Positions 50,566 to 61,500 are shown, counted from the stretch's first letter. The stretch is DNA of 64,000 bases from JAFNGF01 sp964567045 (GCA_964567045.1 CAZMLE010000016.1:1-64000), one strand, 5' to 3'. Program-made: numbers and translations. The notes: a model not told the origin generated them from the sequence alone.

Positions 50566-51354
50566 TTACATTGTATGCACCAGGTCGCCAAGTTCGGCCT
50601 TGAGGATATTATCCTGCGGATAGGCGTGACCTAAATGCTGCCTGAAGCCCTCAGCAAAACGTGAGCCTATCTGCTCGCCTCTTTTCTCACCTAACTTTTT
50701 CATCGAGATAACATAGTCGTCCATCCCATGATGTTTAAGCAGCCAATTTCGTTGGCTCTCGTGGCAGCAAAGCATCTTTTCTTTGGTCTGCATCGCACTG
50801 GTTATATCAACGATTGTGCTCGGCTTTATCTGGGTTCCGAGTTTGTCTTTGCCGTCTGCGGGATCAAAATAATAAAGACACGGTATCGGCTCGAATGGCT
50901 CAACGCCCGGAGTCTCGATATTGACGACGCCGCAGGCAAAGCAGGCGGTCTGAGCGATTTTGCTGGCCATTTCGTGGTCGACCATATAATCCGCGGGACT
51001 GCAGGTGAACACAATACGCGGACGGACTTTGCGCACGAGCTCAATAGCTTTTAGCAACGTTGGCCTGTCGTACATAATAAAAATATCGTCGCATTCGAGG
51101 CAGTGATAGCTGCCGTCCAACAGGCTCGCGGCTTTAGCGGCCTCAGCCCTGCGGATTCTGCTAATTTCCTCCCGGCTGTATTCAACCGTACCGCAATCTC
51201 CCGGTGTCATCGTCGCAATATGAATCTTCCAGCCCTTTTTACGAAGTAGTGCGAGTGTCCCCGCACAGAAAAACTCCGCATCATCCGGGTGGGCACCCAA
51301 ACTCAAAACCGTCTTGTCTCTGTTTGCAGCCACGCCTCTGAAATCCATAGCCAA
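50566..51354 (-). CDS. PIG-L (LmbE) family deacetylase
   Basis: 262 residues. SLGAHPDDAEFFCAGTLALL holds the AHPDD zinc/catalytic motif and YMVDHEMASKIA the second metal His, as in enzymes that remove acetyl groups from N-acetylglucosamine-containing molecules. Cytoplasmic (no leader). It lies two bases after the XylA-type gene stop, so the pair is coupled. Its presence makes an N-acetylated amino sugar a plausible substrate for the operon. Confidence 0.9.
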   Translation of the reverse strand: MAMDFRGVAANRDKTVLSLGAHPDDAEFFCAGTLALLRKKGWKIHIATMTPGDCGTVEYSREEISRIRRAEAAKAASLLDGSYHCLECDDIFIMYDRPTLLKAIELVRKVRPRIVFTCSPADYMVDHEMASKIAQTACFACGVVNIETPGVEPFEPIPCLYYFDPADGKDKLGTQIKPSTIVDITSAMQTKEKMLCCHESQRNWLLKHHGMDDYVISMKKLGEKRGEQIGSRFAEGFRQHLGHAYPQDNILKAELGDLVHTM

Positions 51355-51356
51355 TT

Positions 51357-52391
51357 CTACTTACCCATCAGGTGGTTGATTATCAGCATATCCAGCTCTT
51401 CGTAATCTCGCTGGGCTATCAATTTCTTGACTTGCTTGTGGTCAATACTTCGAGCGATCTCGACCAGGCGCAGGAAAATTGTCCGGCTGTTAGCTAAGTG
51501 CTTGGTAGCGACCTGCTGCTTCTGCGTCCGCATAGCCTTAACATCCAGGCCGACGAATTCGCCCTTTTTGCCGTAGTCGTACGCATCGAGCACGCGCACC
51601 TGATTGAACGCCCTGCGCAAGTTGACTGCGCCGAAGGTTCTGTCTTCATCGAACTTCAGGCCGTTTTGATCGTTCAGGTGCACCGTAAACAGCTTATCAT
51701 AAGCAAGTGCAAAACCCATTTCGTCCGAAGGGTCGAGACCAGCCAAAATAACGTGGGCGGTTTCTATATTGACGCCGACTCGCCGGGGGTCATCGGTAAG
51801 GTAGCTGATGGCGACAGCGTGCCCTGTAGTCGGAATATACGCCTGGTCCATCGGCTCATTGGGCTTTGGCTCAATCGCAATCTTCATTTGCGAATTGTAG
51901 GCCAGCATATCGTTTATAGCCCCTACAATTTGCTCCACTGCGACTTTGCTGTCCTTAGCCTCGCGGACATACGTCCCTTCCCGTGCCAGCCAGAGAACGA
52001 TAAGTTTGGTGCCCAGTGCATCGGCGATATCAATCATCCGCCGGCTTCGCTCCTTTGCATACGTGCGGCTGGCGGCGTCATTGGACGTATAGGCGCCATC
52101 AATAGTACGCGGGTCTTCCCACAGCCGGGGCGCAACGAATTCCGCCGCTAGCCCCTCACTCTCAAGCAGCTTGCGGACCTGTTTTGCCTTTCTGACAATC
52201 TGGTTGGCACTGAGCTCATCCATATTCGGCACGGCGTCGTCATCGTGGAATTGTACGCCGTCAAAGCCAAGTTTCTTGTACATCTTGAGCTTCTTGGCAA
52301 ATGTAACCGGTCGCCTGACCGGCGGCCCAAACGGATCCGCGCCTTCATGAATATTCCAGGGCCCAAATGAAAACCGATATTTTCCAGCCAT
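51357..52391 (-). CDS. Xylose-isomerase-family (class I XylA-type) aldose isomerase
   Basis: 344 residues; GGAGG ten bases before the ATG. First gene of the operon. Strong class I xylose isomerase features in order: GVQFHDDDAVPN with the catalytic His, IAIEPKPNEP with the active-site Lys, PTTGHAVA, GVNIETAHV with the metal Glu and His, LKFDEDRTFG with the DxD metal pair, and FVGLDVKAM. One metal Asp (HID in XylA) is shifted to HLND. Length is slightly short of the actinobacterial enzymes. It may isomerise xylose, glucose or another aldose; cytoplasmic. Confidence 0.88.
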   Translation of the reverse strand: MAGKYRFSFGPWNIHEGADPFGPPVRRPVTFAKKLKMYKKLGFDGVQFHDDDAVPNMDELSANQIVRKAKQVRKLLESEGLAAEFVAPRLWEDPRTIDGAYTSNDAASRTYAKERSRRMIDIADALGTKLIVLWLAREGTYVREAKDSKVAVEQIVGAINDMLAYNSQMKIAIEPKPNEPMDQAYIPTTGHAVAISYLTDDPRRVGVNIETAHVILAGLDPSDEMGFALAYDKLFTVHLNDQNGLKFDEDRTFGAVNLRRAFNQVRVLDAYDYGKKGEFVGLDVKAMRTQKQQVATKHLANSRTIFLRLVEIARSIDHKQVKKLIAQRDYEELDMLIINHLMGK

Positions 52392-52484
52392 TTTGTTTTC
52401 CTCCTTAAATGTCTTCTTATTTTCAGTTTAGGCTTTAGCCACAAAGTGGTCAGATTAGTTACTGGCAATTGTCCCCTACTCTTT

Positions 52485-53675
52485 TCAAAGAAGCTGGTTT
52501 ATAAGTCGAGCTGCCTTTTGAGCACCGTCCGTTGGGACGCGTGCATAGTTCACCTCCCTGCCAAGATTGGCGATTACCTTCTCAGCTAGGGCTTCCTGCG
52601 TCGTTTCGTAATAAGACATCCTGATTCCTGCTTTATGTCTGGCCAGCCGCTCAGATATATAAATCTGCTGATCAAACTGTTGCTCTAGAGGGAAGTAGAG
52701 AAATGGCCGCCTCAGAGCAGTCAGTTCTGTGGTGGAAGTGCCACCTCCAACAACTATAGCTAGGTCACTCGCCGCAAAGTGCTCATGCAGGTCGGGAACA
52801 TATCCTCTGGCATCTATGCCCTGCAGAAGGTCGAGGGATTCGGGCGAGAGCAGAGCGCCGCAGACCATTACCATACGAAGATCTGGTATCTCTTTTTTTA
52901 ATATGGGGTAGGTACGCCCGCACAGCTCTAACAGCTCCTTGCCAACGGAAGCGCCCCCGAGAGAACATACTACCAGGGGTTGTTCACCATATCCTAACTT
53001 GGCCCGGACTTTCGCCTTGTCTTTGTATTCATCAGGATCAAACCGAATAACATACCCCAAGAACTTACAATTTTGTTTGGCCCATTCCCGGCAGTTGGGC
53101 AACAGGAAGCCCAACTTCACATCAGGAACATCCTCCACCTCACCTACGAAAAAATGCGTGACCCCAAGGCGCTCGAATCCCCGTGAGGTTTTTAGATTCA
53201 GGAAATAAACGAACAATTTTTCCAAAGGGTTCTTGGTCATAGTAATCGCCCCAATGAAGTCGTGTATCATCACGATGGGGAATTCCAGTCTTATACGTTT
53301 TTGCACCAACGCAAACATCACTTCATATATCTCATCACCGATAATGAGAGCAAAGTGGTATTTGCCGGTTACCTGTTCCAAGACTTTGACATTGTGGGCC
53401 CACAACTTCCTTGCGTGAAACGCGTATTTCATAAGATTCAACCCAAACCCATCAACAACTTTCTCGCCAAAGCTGTTGTAATCCGCACTCAGCACAGATT
53501 CAGGCAGAATTTCCTCTCCGGCTTCCTCGAGCACCCGTGTTGACAACGGGGAGGCTAACCACGATAGGTCGACTTCTGGAAGCTGTCTGTGTATTTCCTT
53601 CGCTATTGCAACGTCTCTGGTAATGTGGCCCATTCCCCCTTGCCAACTGATATATAGGATTCTCTTCTTTGTCAT
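52485..53675 (-). CDS. Glycosyltransferase (GT28/MurG-like fold)
   Basis: 396 residues from the ATG at 53675; an upstream ATG at 53711 is possible. GT-B fold with ILYISWQGGMGHITRDVAIAKEIHRQLP at the start and, in the C-terminal half, VVCSLGGASVGKELLEL and DLAIVVGGGTSTTELTALRRPFLYFPLEQQFDQ, the UDP-sugar binding region of MurG-like and UGT-like transferases. Predicted to add a sugar to a lipid or natural product at the membrane. Transcribed in the same direction as the sugar operon, 93 bases upstream of it. Confidence 0.82.
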   Translation of the reverse strand: MTKKRILYISWQGGMGHITRDVAIAKEIHRQLPEVDLSWLASPLSTRVLEEAGEEILPESVLSADYNSFGEKVVDGFGLNLMKYAFHARKLWAHNVKVLEQVTGKYHFALIIGDEIYEVMFALVQKRIRLEFPIVMIHDFIGAITMTKNPLEKLFVYFLNLKTSRGFERLGVTHFFVGEVEDVPDVKLGFLLPNCREWAKQNCKFLGYVIRFDPDEYKDKAKVRAKLGYGEQPLVVCSLGGASVGKELLELCGRTYPILKKEIPDLRMVMVCGALLSPESLDLLQGIDARGYVPDLHEHFAASDLAIVVGGGTSTTELTALRRPFLYFPLEQQFDQQIYISERLARHKAGIRMSYYETTQEALAEKVIANLGREVNYARVPTDGAQKAARLINQLL

Positions 53676-53827
53676 TTCCACATATCCATTCTGCAATCTA
53701 TTCTTTCGCAACTAAATTATCTGAGTCAACCTATTGAGTTTAAACCTACGCTGATAGATATCTGTGCCTTTTTCTTATCCCGAATTCCACGTTTACTTAA
53801 TCAGTGTCAATCTGTGTTAATCCGTGT

Positions 53828-56800
53828 CTACTTTTCTCCTCTGAGTACGGCGTAGGCATGACGGGCGTAGTGGCCGCGAAGGTCACGCTCGTATTCTTTA
53901 AGAATCTTTTCGCCCAGGCCTTCATAATCGCCGCAGCGATACAAGGCCCTCGCCAAAAATAGCTCGCGAAGCGAGCAGTTTCTCGTGCTGGTGTCGGCAG
54001 GACTATCCGGCGTCCTGCGCCGAGCCTGCTCAATATCCGTAAAAGCATGACCGGTCATACCCGGCTTTTTCAGAAGTTCAGCCAGTGGGTTAGCCGCCGC
54101 CGGAACGGCGAGCGTCTCCAGTGCCATCGCCACCGCCCGGAAGTGCGAAAACTCGCTTTTGGCATCCAGTTGTGCCAGTTTCTCCACAATGACATCGACC
54201 ACTCGCCTGTCGCCTGTGCCACACAGAGCAATTATTAAACTATCCAGCGGACTCATGCTCGCTCCAAACTGGCCCATGCCGGTAAAATTCCAGCCTTTGT
54301 CCCAAGCTTTGGCCCTGACCGCCGCCAGCAAGGTATCCGCACCAGCGGCGTCACCAAATATCGCCAGGATATGGGCGTAAATTAGCTTAGCATCCTCGTT
54401 TTCGGCACTTTGGTAGGCTTTTCTAAGCAGCGGCAAAGCTCGCTGCGGCTGGGCAAAAATTACCTCAAGGCCGTCGCAATTTTTGGTCACTGTTTCTACT
54501 GCTTTTTCAACCTGCTCCTTAGGCAGCGGAAATGAGTCCTGATGATCGAGCACCTCTTTGGGCAAATTGCCCTTTTCAACAAGGTGTTTTTGCAGCGTGT
54601 TGATGTCGATATCACGCAAGCTTTTTCCGCTCTTGACAGCCATCGCCGCTGCGACGCCGGCTGCGTAGCCCTGGTTCTGAATATCAGCCTGCATACGGAT
54701 AACCGGCATCACATCGCGGTCGGCGCTGACGCCTAATCCCGTGACCAATATACCGTCCAGTCCTTTGGGCAGCAGACAGCGATACGGCACATAGGCGGTA
54801 ATAACTTCTCTATCAGGCGGTCTGAGCATAAACATCGGGTGTACCGTGAAGCCGTGCGTATCGAAATTACTCCTGGCTAAAACTATAGTGTCGGCAAAGG
54901 TACGCCCCAGATACACGTCCAGCGGCGAGAGCACAAAGTCACCGACTATCCGCCGCCTCTCACGCGTATCTATCAATTGGCCAAGGTCGTAAGCACCCTG
55001 GTACTTTTTCTTGGCAACGACAAACGCGTGCCAGACATCGACAACATCGGTGTCGTCGATAAAAGTCCAGTCGGTGTTGGTATACCTGGCACCGATCTCT
55101 TGGGGCGGAAGTCCCGCACCCTGAACCGCGAGGCCGTGGCCGTTGGTATAAACGCAATCGGCGCCGGCAGCGGCAGCAATGTCGGCATTGCCGGTTGAAT
55201 CAATGACGACCTTAGCAAGTACTACTCCGCGTCCATCCGGCATGGCGACAACTACGCCCTTAACCCGCCCATCCTCTACCAACGCACCGCAGCCCAGCAC
55301 ACCGAACCATATATCCGCACCCGCTTTGCGCAGCGCCCGGCGATACAACTCCATCTTCAATTCGCTGTTCCAGGCCTCACCCTTGCCACTGTCACCTTCG
55401 CCGCTGCCTCCGAACTCTACCAATGCCTGGTCGATTTCCTTAGTAAAACCTTCACGGTAACCGTAGTAATATTTTCCAATAAGACCGAGTGTCCCCACCC
55501 CACCAAGGCCGTGCAAATATTCAATAACAAGCGTTCTGGCCCCCTGCCGTGCTGCAGCGATGCCGGCGGGCGCTCCACCCGTGCCGCCGCCAACCACAAC
55601 AACATCGTACTGGCCCACGACCGGTACCGCCCGCGCCTCGGCGATAACGCTGCCCAGCTCACTTTGCGCCGGACGTGTCCAGACAAGATTCTCCGAGATC
55701 TGGCCGGATACGGCTGGCCTTACGGAATTGCCGGGCAGTTTCACGTCACTTAGCTTGCCGATAGAGCCGGCCTCGGAAACGGCAGCAGCACCAATGCGGC
55801 TGCCTGCTTTCATAAGCTCCAAAGGCCGAAGCAACTTCTCCGCACCATCACGTGACAGGTCCACACAGCCGCCCAGCACAAACAAGCGACTAACGCCCGC
55901 GGGTCGGAACACATCCAGGCTAACTTTTTCCCCACCTGACCAAACGCCGGATAGGCTCTCTTTGCCCCTCATCGGATCGGGCGGCGCCTGAAAGAGCGTC
56001 TCTGAGTCATCGCCCTGCTTCGGATGCCAGGTCTCATCACGGGCTATCTGTTCAGCCTCAGCAAAGGACGCGAAGGAACCGTCCGCCATTGGAATCTTCA
56101 AAGTATATTCTATGGCCTCGTAGCCGGCACCCTGGCTGGTCAATAGCGGCGTCGGCATTTTGTGTGCCGACACTTCTTCAGTTTTTACACCCTCGCCTCC
56201 GACAACCACTCGCCTAAAAGTTTGCGGCCCCCTTGGATACGGGCGAAACGCCGCGCCTGCCATCCTCGCCACGCTTGCTCGCGCCGTTGCATCAATGATG
56301 ACCTTAGCCTTGACCGCCTGCCGGCCCGACCGGTTAGCCATAACGATACCCGCAAGTTTTCCTTGCCCGTCATAAAGTACGTCTGCTGCATAGCAGCCAA
56401 ACAAAAATTCAACGCCCGCCTGTAGCATCGCCTCATCCAGCGTGCGCTTAACCTGCATTGGTGTTGGGGGAACACGATAAGTTTCACTTGCACTTTTCAG
56501 CCGTCGCGCGGCAGCGGGTTCCGCAAAAAGTCTCTTAGCCAGCGGCGAAGCAGGCTCTTCGCCCGGCTCAAGCCACAGCCGATACGTGCCGCACAAATCC
56601 TCGCCGAGATACGGCCGCTCCGCCGCCAGAAAGACTTTCGCACCCTGTTGTGCTGCTGCCACAGCCGCCGCTACGCCCCCCGATGTCCCGCCAACAACCA
56701 CCACATCAACATCGTAAGCAACAGGGATATTGCGGGCGGATTCCTTGACCCAAGCTACAGGGCGGGGATTTTGCATCTCCAGCGTCAAATCTTGATTTTT

Positions 56801-56872
56801 AGCACAACCGGCCTGCCAAAAAGCGACGCAAACTACTACTGCGACAGAGGTTGTGCCAAGCAGTTTCGCCAT
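53828..56872 (-). CDS. Double FAD-dependent oxidoreductase lipoprotein with C-terminal helical repeats
   Basis: 1014 residues from the ATG at 56872. Lipoprotein signal (VVVCVAFWQAGC). Two FAD-binding modules: VVVVGGTSGGVAAAVAAAQQG near residue 45 and VVVVGGGTGGAPAGIAAARQG near residue 430, each followed by the GEDLCGTYR or GGVGTLGLIG flavin segment of the PF12831 family. The first module is shorter and may be incomplete. The last ~200 residues (LLPLLRKAYQSAENEDAKLIYAHILAIFG ... ) look like HEAT/armadillo-type helices. Such planctomycete proteins are predicted surface oxidoreductases of unknown substrate. Divergent from the LpxL-type gene. Confidence 0.85.
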   Translation of the reverse strand: MAKLLGTTSVAVVVCVAFWQAGCAKNQDLTLEMQNPRPVAWVKESARNIPVAYDVDVVVVGGTSGGVAAAVAAAQQGAKVFLAAERPYLGEDLCGTYRLWLEPGEEPASPLAKRLFAEPAAARRLKSASETYRVPPTPMQVKRTLDEAMLQAGVEFLFGCYAADVLYDGQGKLAGIVMANRSGRQAVKAKVIIDATARASVARMAGAAFRPYPRGPQTFRRVVVGGEGVKTEEVSAHKMPTPLLTSQGAGYEAIEYTLKIPMADGSFASFAEAEQIARDETWHPKQGDDSETLFQAPPDPMRGKESLSGVWSGGEKVSLDVFRPAGVSRLFVLGGCVDLSRDGAEKLLRPLELMKAGSRIGAAAVSEAGSIGKLSDVKLPGNSVRPAVSGQISENLVWTRPAQSELGSVIAEARAVPVVGQYDVVVVGGGTGGAPAGIAAARQGARTLVIEYLHGLGGVGTLGLIGKYYYGYREGFTKEIDQALVEFGGSGEGDSGKGEAWNSELKMELYRRALRKAGADIWFGVLGCGALVEDGRVKGVVVAMPDGRGVVLAKVVIDSTGNADIAAAAGADCVYTNGHGLAVQGAGLPPQEIGARYTNTDWTFIDDTDVVDVWHAFVVAKKKYQGAYDLGQLIDTRERRRIVGDFVLSPLDVYLGRTFADTIVLARSNFDTHGFTVHPMFMLRPPDREVITAYVPYRCLLPKGLDGILVTGLGVSADRDVMPVIRMQADIQNQGYAAGVAAAMAVKSGKSLRDIDINTLQKHLVEKGNLPKEVLDHQDSFPLPKEQVEKAVETVTKNCDGLEVIFAQPQRALPLLRKAYQSAENEDAKLIYAHILAIFGDAAGADTLLAAVRAKAWDKGWNFTGMGQFGASMSPLDSLIIALCGTGDRRVVDVIVEKLAQLDAKSEFSHFRAVAMALETLAVPAAANPLAELLKKPGMTGHAFTDIEQARRRTPDSPADTSTRNCSLRELFLARALYRCGDYEGLGEKILKEYERDLRGHYARHAYAVLRGEK

Positions 56873-57070
56873 TCTCAAGCCCTTCCTTTGAGTATTTGGC
56901 TTTCACAGGGGCATTTTTCCGACGCCGCTGCTGGCTCGATGATACCATTATCTTTGCCAGAAGCCCATTTGCAACCAAATTCCTTTGACGCCGCAGCGGT
57001 GCGACAGCTCAAGCAAAACATCCGCTGCCCAAACTTGACAACGACTATTTTGAGTCTAAAATCGCCCCCT

Positions 57071-58015
57071 ATGGCTGATTCAGCCCCGCCCAAAAAGAAG
57101 AAAAAGCACAACCTCTTCAAAGATTGGCTTACGTACCTTGCCCTGCGAGTGATCGTGGTTTTTCTTTATCTATTCGACGTCCAGACTAACTTGGACACGG
57201 CTTGCTTTCTCGGCAGACTGCTCTGGAAATACTATCACCGTGGCCGTAAACGGGCCTTAGACAACCTCCGCGCAAGTTTTCCCGAAAAAGACGAGCAATG
57301 GATACACAACATCGGGTGCCGAAGCTTCCAACACATCGCGATGCTCGCGATTGACGTATTGTTCACGCCGCGCCTGGTGAGAAAATCCAACTGGCGGAGC
57401 TACTCCCGCTTCAAAAACACCGAACGGGTAAAATGGCTGATGAAAGAGGGCAAAGGCCTGATTATGGTCACCGGCCACTACAGCAACTTTGAGATCATGG
57501 GCTACCTGATGGGGCTGTTCGGCTTTAATATTTACAGTATCGCCCGCCCTTTAGATAACCGCTTTATCAGCAAGTACTTATACGGCGTCCGGCAGCGAGT
57601 CGGGCAGATAATCATAGATAAAAAAGGCGCCGCAGGACTGATGCCCAAGATAAGTTCAAGCGGCGCTACAATTGGCTTTATAGCAGACCAAGATGCCGGC
57701 AGAAAGGGCATTTTCGTTGACTTCTTTGGCCGTAAAGCCAGTACCTATAAGAGCATAGGATTGCTCGCTATCACTAATAACATCCCCATCGTAGTTGGCT
57801 ACAGCCGAAGAATCGACAGCCGGTTTTTCTTTGAAATCGGGGCAAACCGCATCATTTTCCCGCAGGAATGGGCTGAAAAAGACGATCCTTTGACCTGGGT
57901 TACAGCAGAATATACCCGCGCAATCGAGGAATTCGTGCGGGAGGACCCCACTCAATACTGGTGGCTGCACCGCCGATGGAAACACCGCCCGCGAGAAGAG
58001 AGGCAAAAATCTTAG
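57071..58015 (+). CDS. Lipid A biosynthesis lauroyl/myristoyl acyltransferase-like protein (LpxL/HtrB family)
   Basis: 314 residues if started at MADSAPPKKKKKHNLFKDWLTYLALR (57071), where the family pattern begins; the frame stays open upstream to 56648 over the divergent gene. One N-terminal membrane helix, then the acyltransferase HX4(D/E) motif as VTGHYSNFEIMGYLMGLFG, and GFIADQDAGRKGIFVDFFGRKAS. The family transfers an acyl chain to Kdo2-lipid A or a similar lipid at the inner membrane. It indicates an LPS-like outer membrane. Confidence 0.85.
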   Translation: MADSAPPKKKKKHNLFKDWLTYLALRVIVVFLYLFDVQTNLDTACFLGRLLWKYYHRGRKRALDNLRASFPEKDEQWIHNIGCRSFQHIAMLAIDVLFTPRLVRKSNWRSYSRFKNTERVKWLMKEGKGLIMVTGHYSNFEIMGYLMGLFGFNIYSIARPLDNRFISKYLYGVRQRVGQIIIDKKGAAGLMPKISSSGATIGFIADQDAGRKGIFVDFFGRKASTYKSIGLLAITNNIPIVVGYSRRIDSRFFFEIGANRIIFPQEWAEKDDPLTWVTAEYTRAIEEFVREDPTQYWWLHRRWKHRPREERQKS

Positions 58016-58509
58016 CCCAGACAGCCCTTGCCCATTTTCACAAGAGACAGATTGAGTGACATCAAATTGGACACTTAGTTTATAAGACTTTTGGCAAAAA
58101 TTTTTATAAGTGCTTAAGGTACAAGAGAATACGTGCAAAACAGGAAAAGTTCAAAAATGAGCAAAAATGCGCAGAAATTGACAGAAATGCGCGCGTTTTG
58201 AACAGAAATTAACAAGAAATGCGCACTTTTTAGCACGTCTACAAAATTGTATTTGACTTTTGCCAAGCACCTCGATTTCTGGCACGCCAATTGCTCGAAA
58301 CTCAGGTTCGCACAGACTTCAACACGGACTGAGCCGTACCGAAGGCTTGGTCCGCAACTGTTGAGGTGCAAAGCGCACCTCGTTGGTCGCAGGGTGGTAA
58401 ACAAACTTTCCATTTTCCTTTGTCGCATTTTCAAAGTAAAATAAATTACGAAGTCCGAAGATAATTTTTAGTGTTGTATAACCACAAAGCTGGATGAAAA
58501 TAGTATAGA
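58016..58509. other. Long intergenic region upstream of the nuclease-methyltransferase gene
   Basis: 494 bp, AT-richer than its surroundings, with no supported gene. It holds two imperfect direct repeats around GCAGAAATTGACAGAAATGC (58171-58192 and 58202-58224) and a hairpin GAGGTGC/GCACCTC (58364-58382). It probably contains the promoter of the next gene, but no box could be chosen with confidence. Confidence 0.5.
58171..58224. repeat. Imperfect direct repeats upstream of the R-M gene
   Basis: Unit 1 GCAGAAATTGACAGAAATGC and unit 2 ACAGAAATTAACAAGAAATG, each followed by GC, 31 bases apart. Possible regulator binding sites. Confidence 0.45.
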
Positions 58510-61500
58510 ATGGCAAAAACAAAGGCAACAGAGCGGGAATTTCAGGGGCAGGTGATCTCGTGGATAAAGGAACGAATAAACCAAGGAGGGCTACCGTTTG
58601 AGAATGCCACGAATGACTCGAGTTGCTACGGCTTAGAAAAAGTCAAATTCCCTGATGTTCTGGTGACGCTGGATTTTGAATGTCACAGACCGTTTTGTGG
58701 ATGGGAATTAAAAACTCCAAAGACCGATGTGCGTGAGAAGGAGCTTTTGAAGGACGCGGTGCTGAAGGCCCAGACTCTTGAGGCCAAGTATTTTGTTACC
58801 TGGAATATGCAGACGGCAATCATATGGAGGACGCCGGAGAAAACAAGGGCGATAGTAAGCGAAGCGGACAAGGTTCAGGAGTTTGGGCCGGACCCACGGA
58901 TAACTGATGTTAATGACGTAAGGGACAAAGTAAAGACCGAATTCCTGCGAGATATGTGCAACCGGTTATTGGTTGACCTGGGTAGGTTGCATGAAGATGA
59001 GAGGATAAACCTGCCGGTGGCGGACAGGACGATTTTTGTAGGGCTGGTTGCGAGCGCTTCCGAGAAAATGGCAGGGACATTGCTTGGCGACATCGGTAAA
59101 GCGAGGAGGGACAAGAGTTTTGACAAGCGGCTGGAGGGGTGGGCAAAGAAACAGGGCGTCAATAAGTATGACCAGGATTATCGGGAAACACTCGCACAAC
59201 AGATTGCATACAAGATAATTGCCAAGATACTTTTTTACCTGACATTGCGGAGGCAGAATCTGCACTTACCCAAAATGGAGTTGCGCGGAGATAACTATAG
59301 AACATCGATGACGAAAATGCGGCAACTGTTTCAGTTAGGGCTTGAGGTGGATTACCAGGCGGTATTCGAGCCGGACATCACTGACGAGATTGAATTATCG
59401 CAGGACACAGCAAAAGTCATAATAGAGCTGACGGAAAATCTTGCCCACTGGAGTTTTACATTGATGCCGCTCGATGTGATAGGGGCGGTTTTTGAAAAGC
59501 TAGTGCCGGAGGATGCCCGGCATAGTCTTGGGCAGTATTTCACGCCGGATAATCTTGTTGATTTGATAACGACATTCTGTGTTCGCAGCGGCGATGATTT
59601 TGTGATGGACCCCACTTGCGGGACGGGGACATTTCTGATTCGCAGCTACGACCGACTGCGGCATCTGGGCAGCAGAAGGAAACCGCACCATCAATTGCTT
59701 GATCAGGTCTGGGGGTTCGATATTGCAGGGTTTCCAGCGGAACTTGCGACGATAAATCTCTACAGGCAGGACTTAAACGACTACCTGAATTTTCCAAGGG
59801 TGTTGTCAAAAGACTTTTTTGATGTTATGCCGTGCCAGGAGTTTGAATTTCCTCCGCCCAAGAAAACAGTAAGGACTGGAGACCAAGTGAAGGTTGCAGT
59901 TCCAAGGTTTGATGCGCTGGTAGGAAATTTCCCATTTATCAGGCAGGAACTGATTGAGAAGGTCGAGAAGGGGTACAAGAAAAAGTTGGAGAAAGTACTG
60001 TTTGAGAGCTGGGGCAAAGATTATTCAGTGCTTTTCAACAATAATGCGGGTAACAGCAGGGTAAAAACGGAACATAAGCTGCGATTATCGGGGCAGGCGG
60101 ATATTTACGCGTATTTATTCTTTCATGCAGCAGCACACTTGAACCTTGGGGGGCGGATGGGATTTATAACAAGCAATTCCTGGCTTGATGTTGCATACGG
60201 ATATGAATTGCAAAGATTTTTCCTCTCGAAGTTTAAGATTATAGCGATTTGTGAAAGCAGGTGTGAGCCGTGGTTTGAGCAATCGGCGGTGAATACGGTA
60301 TTTACCATATTAGAGCGGTGCGATGAAGAAGAGGAAAAGAAGAATCATTTTGTCCGGTTTGTGAAGATAAAGAAACCATTGAGGGAATTATTCCCCCAGA
60401 ATCCGTTGACGGATGCGCAGGCGAGGTGGAATGCACTAGATGCGTTTGTTGCAAAGATAGAGGAATTGCCTGACAGGTGGAGAGCAGGACTAAAGGACGG
60501 CTTTAAGAAATTTGGGCCTATTGGGGCCGAATATGTTCGCCAGCCGGAGATTATTTCATACGAGGATGAGGATGCTCGCGTGAGAATGATTCGGCAGGAA
60601 GATTTGAGGGACGAGGTAGAAAGAGCAGAACAGACAGTTAAGTGGGGGCAATATCTGCGTGGGCCGGATATATATTTTGAGATATTAGAGAAATGCGCGG
60701 ATAAATTTGTGCCGCTTGGCAAAGTAGCGGATATCCGTAGAGGAATTACGACCGGCATAAATGAATTTTTCTATCTGACGGAGGATGAGATAAGGCACTG
60801 GGGGATTGAGAAGGAATTTTTGAAGCCCGTTATCAAATCGCCAAAAGAATGTGATGGAATAACGTTAAGAAAGAAAGACCTTAAATGGTTTGCCTTCCTT
60901 TGCCATAAGGATAAATCAGAGTTGAAGGGAAGCAATGCGCTCAAATACATAAAGTGGGCAGAGAAACAGAAGACCAGCGACGGAAAACCCTGGCCGGAGG
61001 TGGAGAGTGTAAAAGGCAGGAGGAATTGGTATGAATTGCCAAAACGGGAGCCGGGTTTGCTGCTTGTGCCGATGGTTACGGGGGCCAGTCTACGGTGCAT
61101 AGTGAACGTGTGTAAAGCACAGGTGGACCATAATCTATTTGAGGTTATTTGTGAGGATGAAGATGTTGTCGATGCTCTGAGAATGTATCTTAACAGCGCT
61201 GTCGTATTCGTTCAAAGAGAATTGACAGGGCGGGTGAATCTCGGTGATGGTGCGCTTAAAGTTGAAGGGATAGATTGGGAAAGGATACTTGTTCCCCGGA
61301 AAGAGCTTCTGGTCAACGTGAAGGAACGGGAGGGTAAAGCGTTTGAAGAGATGAACCGCCGGTCCATAAAGGACATTGCGGCAGAGGCGAAAAGGAAAGA
61401 CCGAATACAATTTGAAAAAATGGTGAGTTTGGCGTTGGGATTACCAGAGGAATCTGGTGGCGCTATTTTGGAGGGGGTTGTGGCGCTTGTCGAGGAGCGG

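Noticed and set aside
58114..58434. Minus-strand frame upstream of the nuclease-methyltransferase
   Set aside because: Its translation is largely the direct-repeat region read as a hydrophobic string; no start signal supports it.
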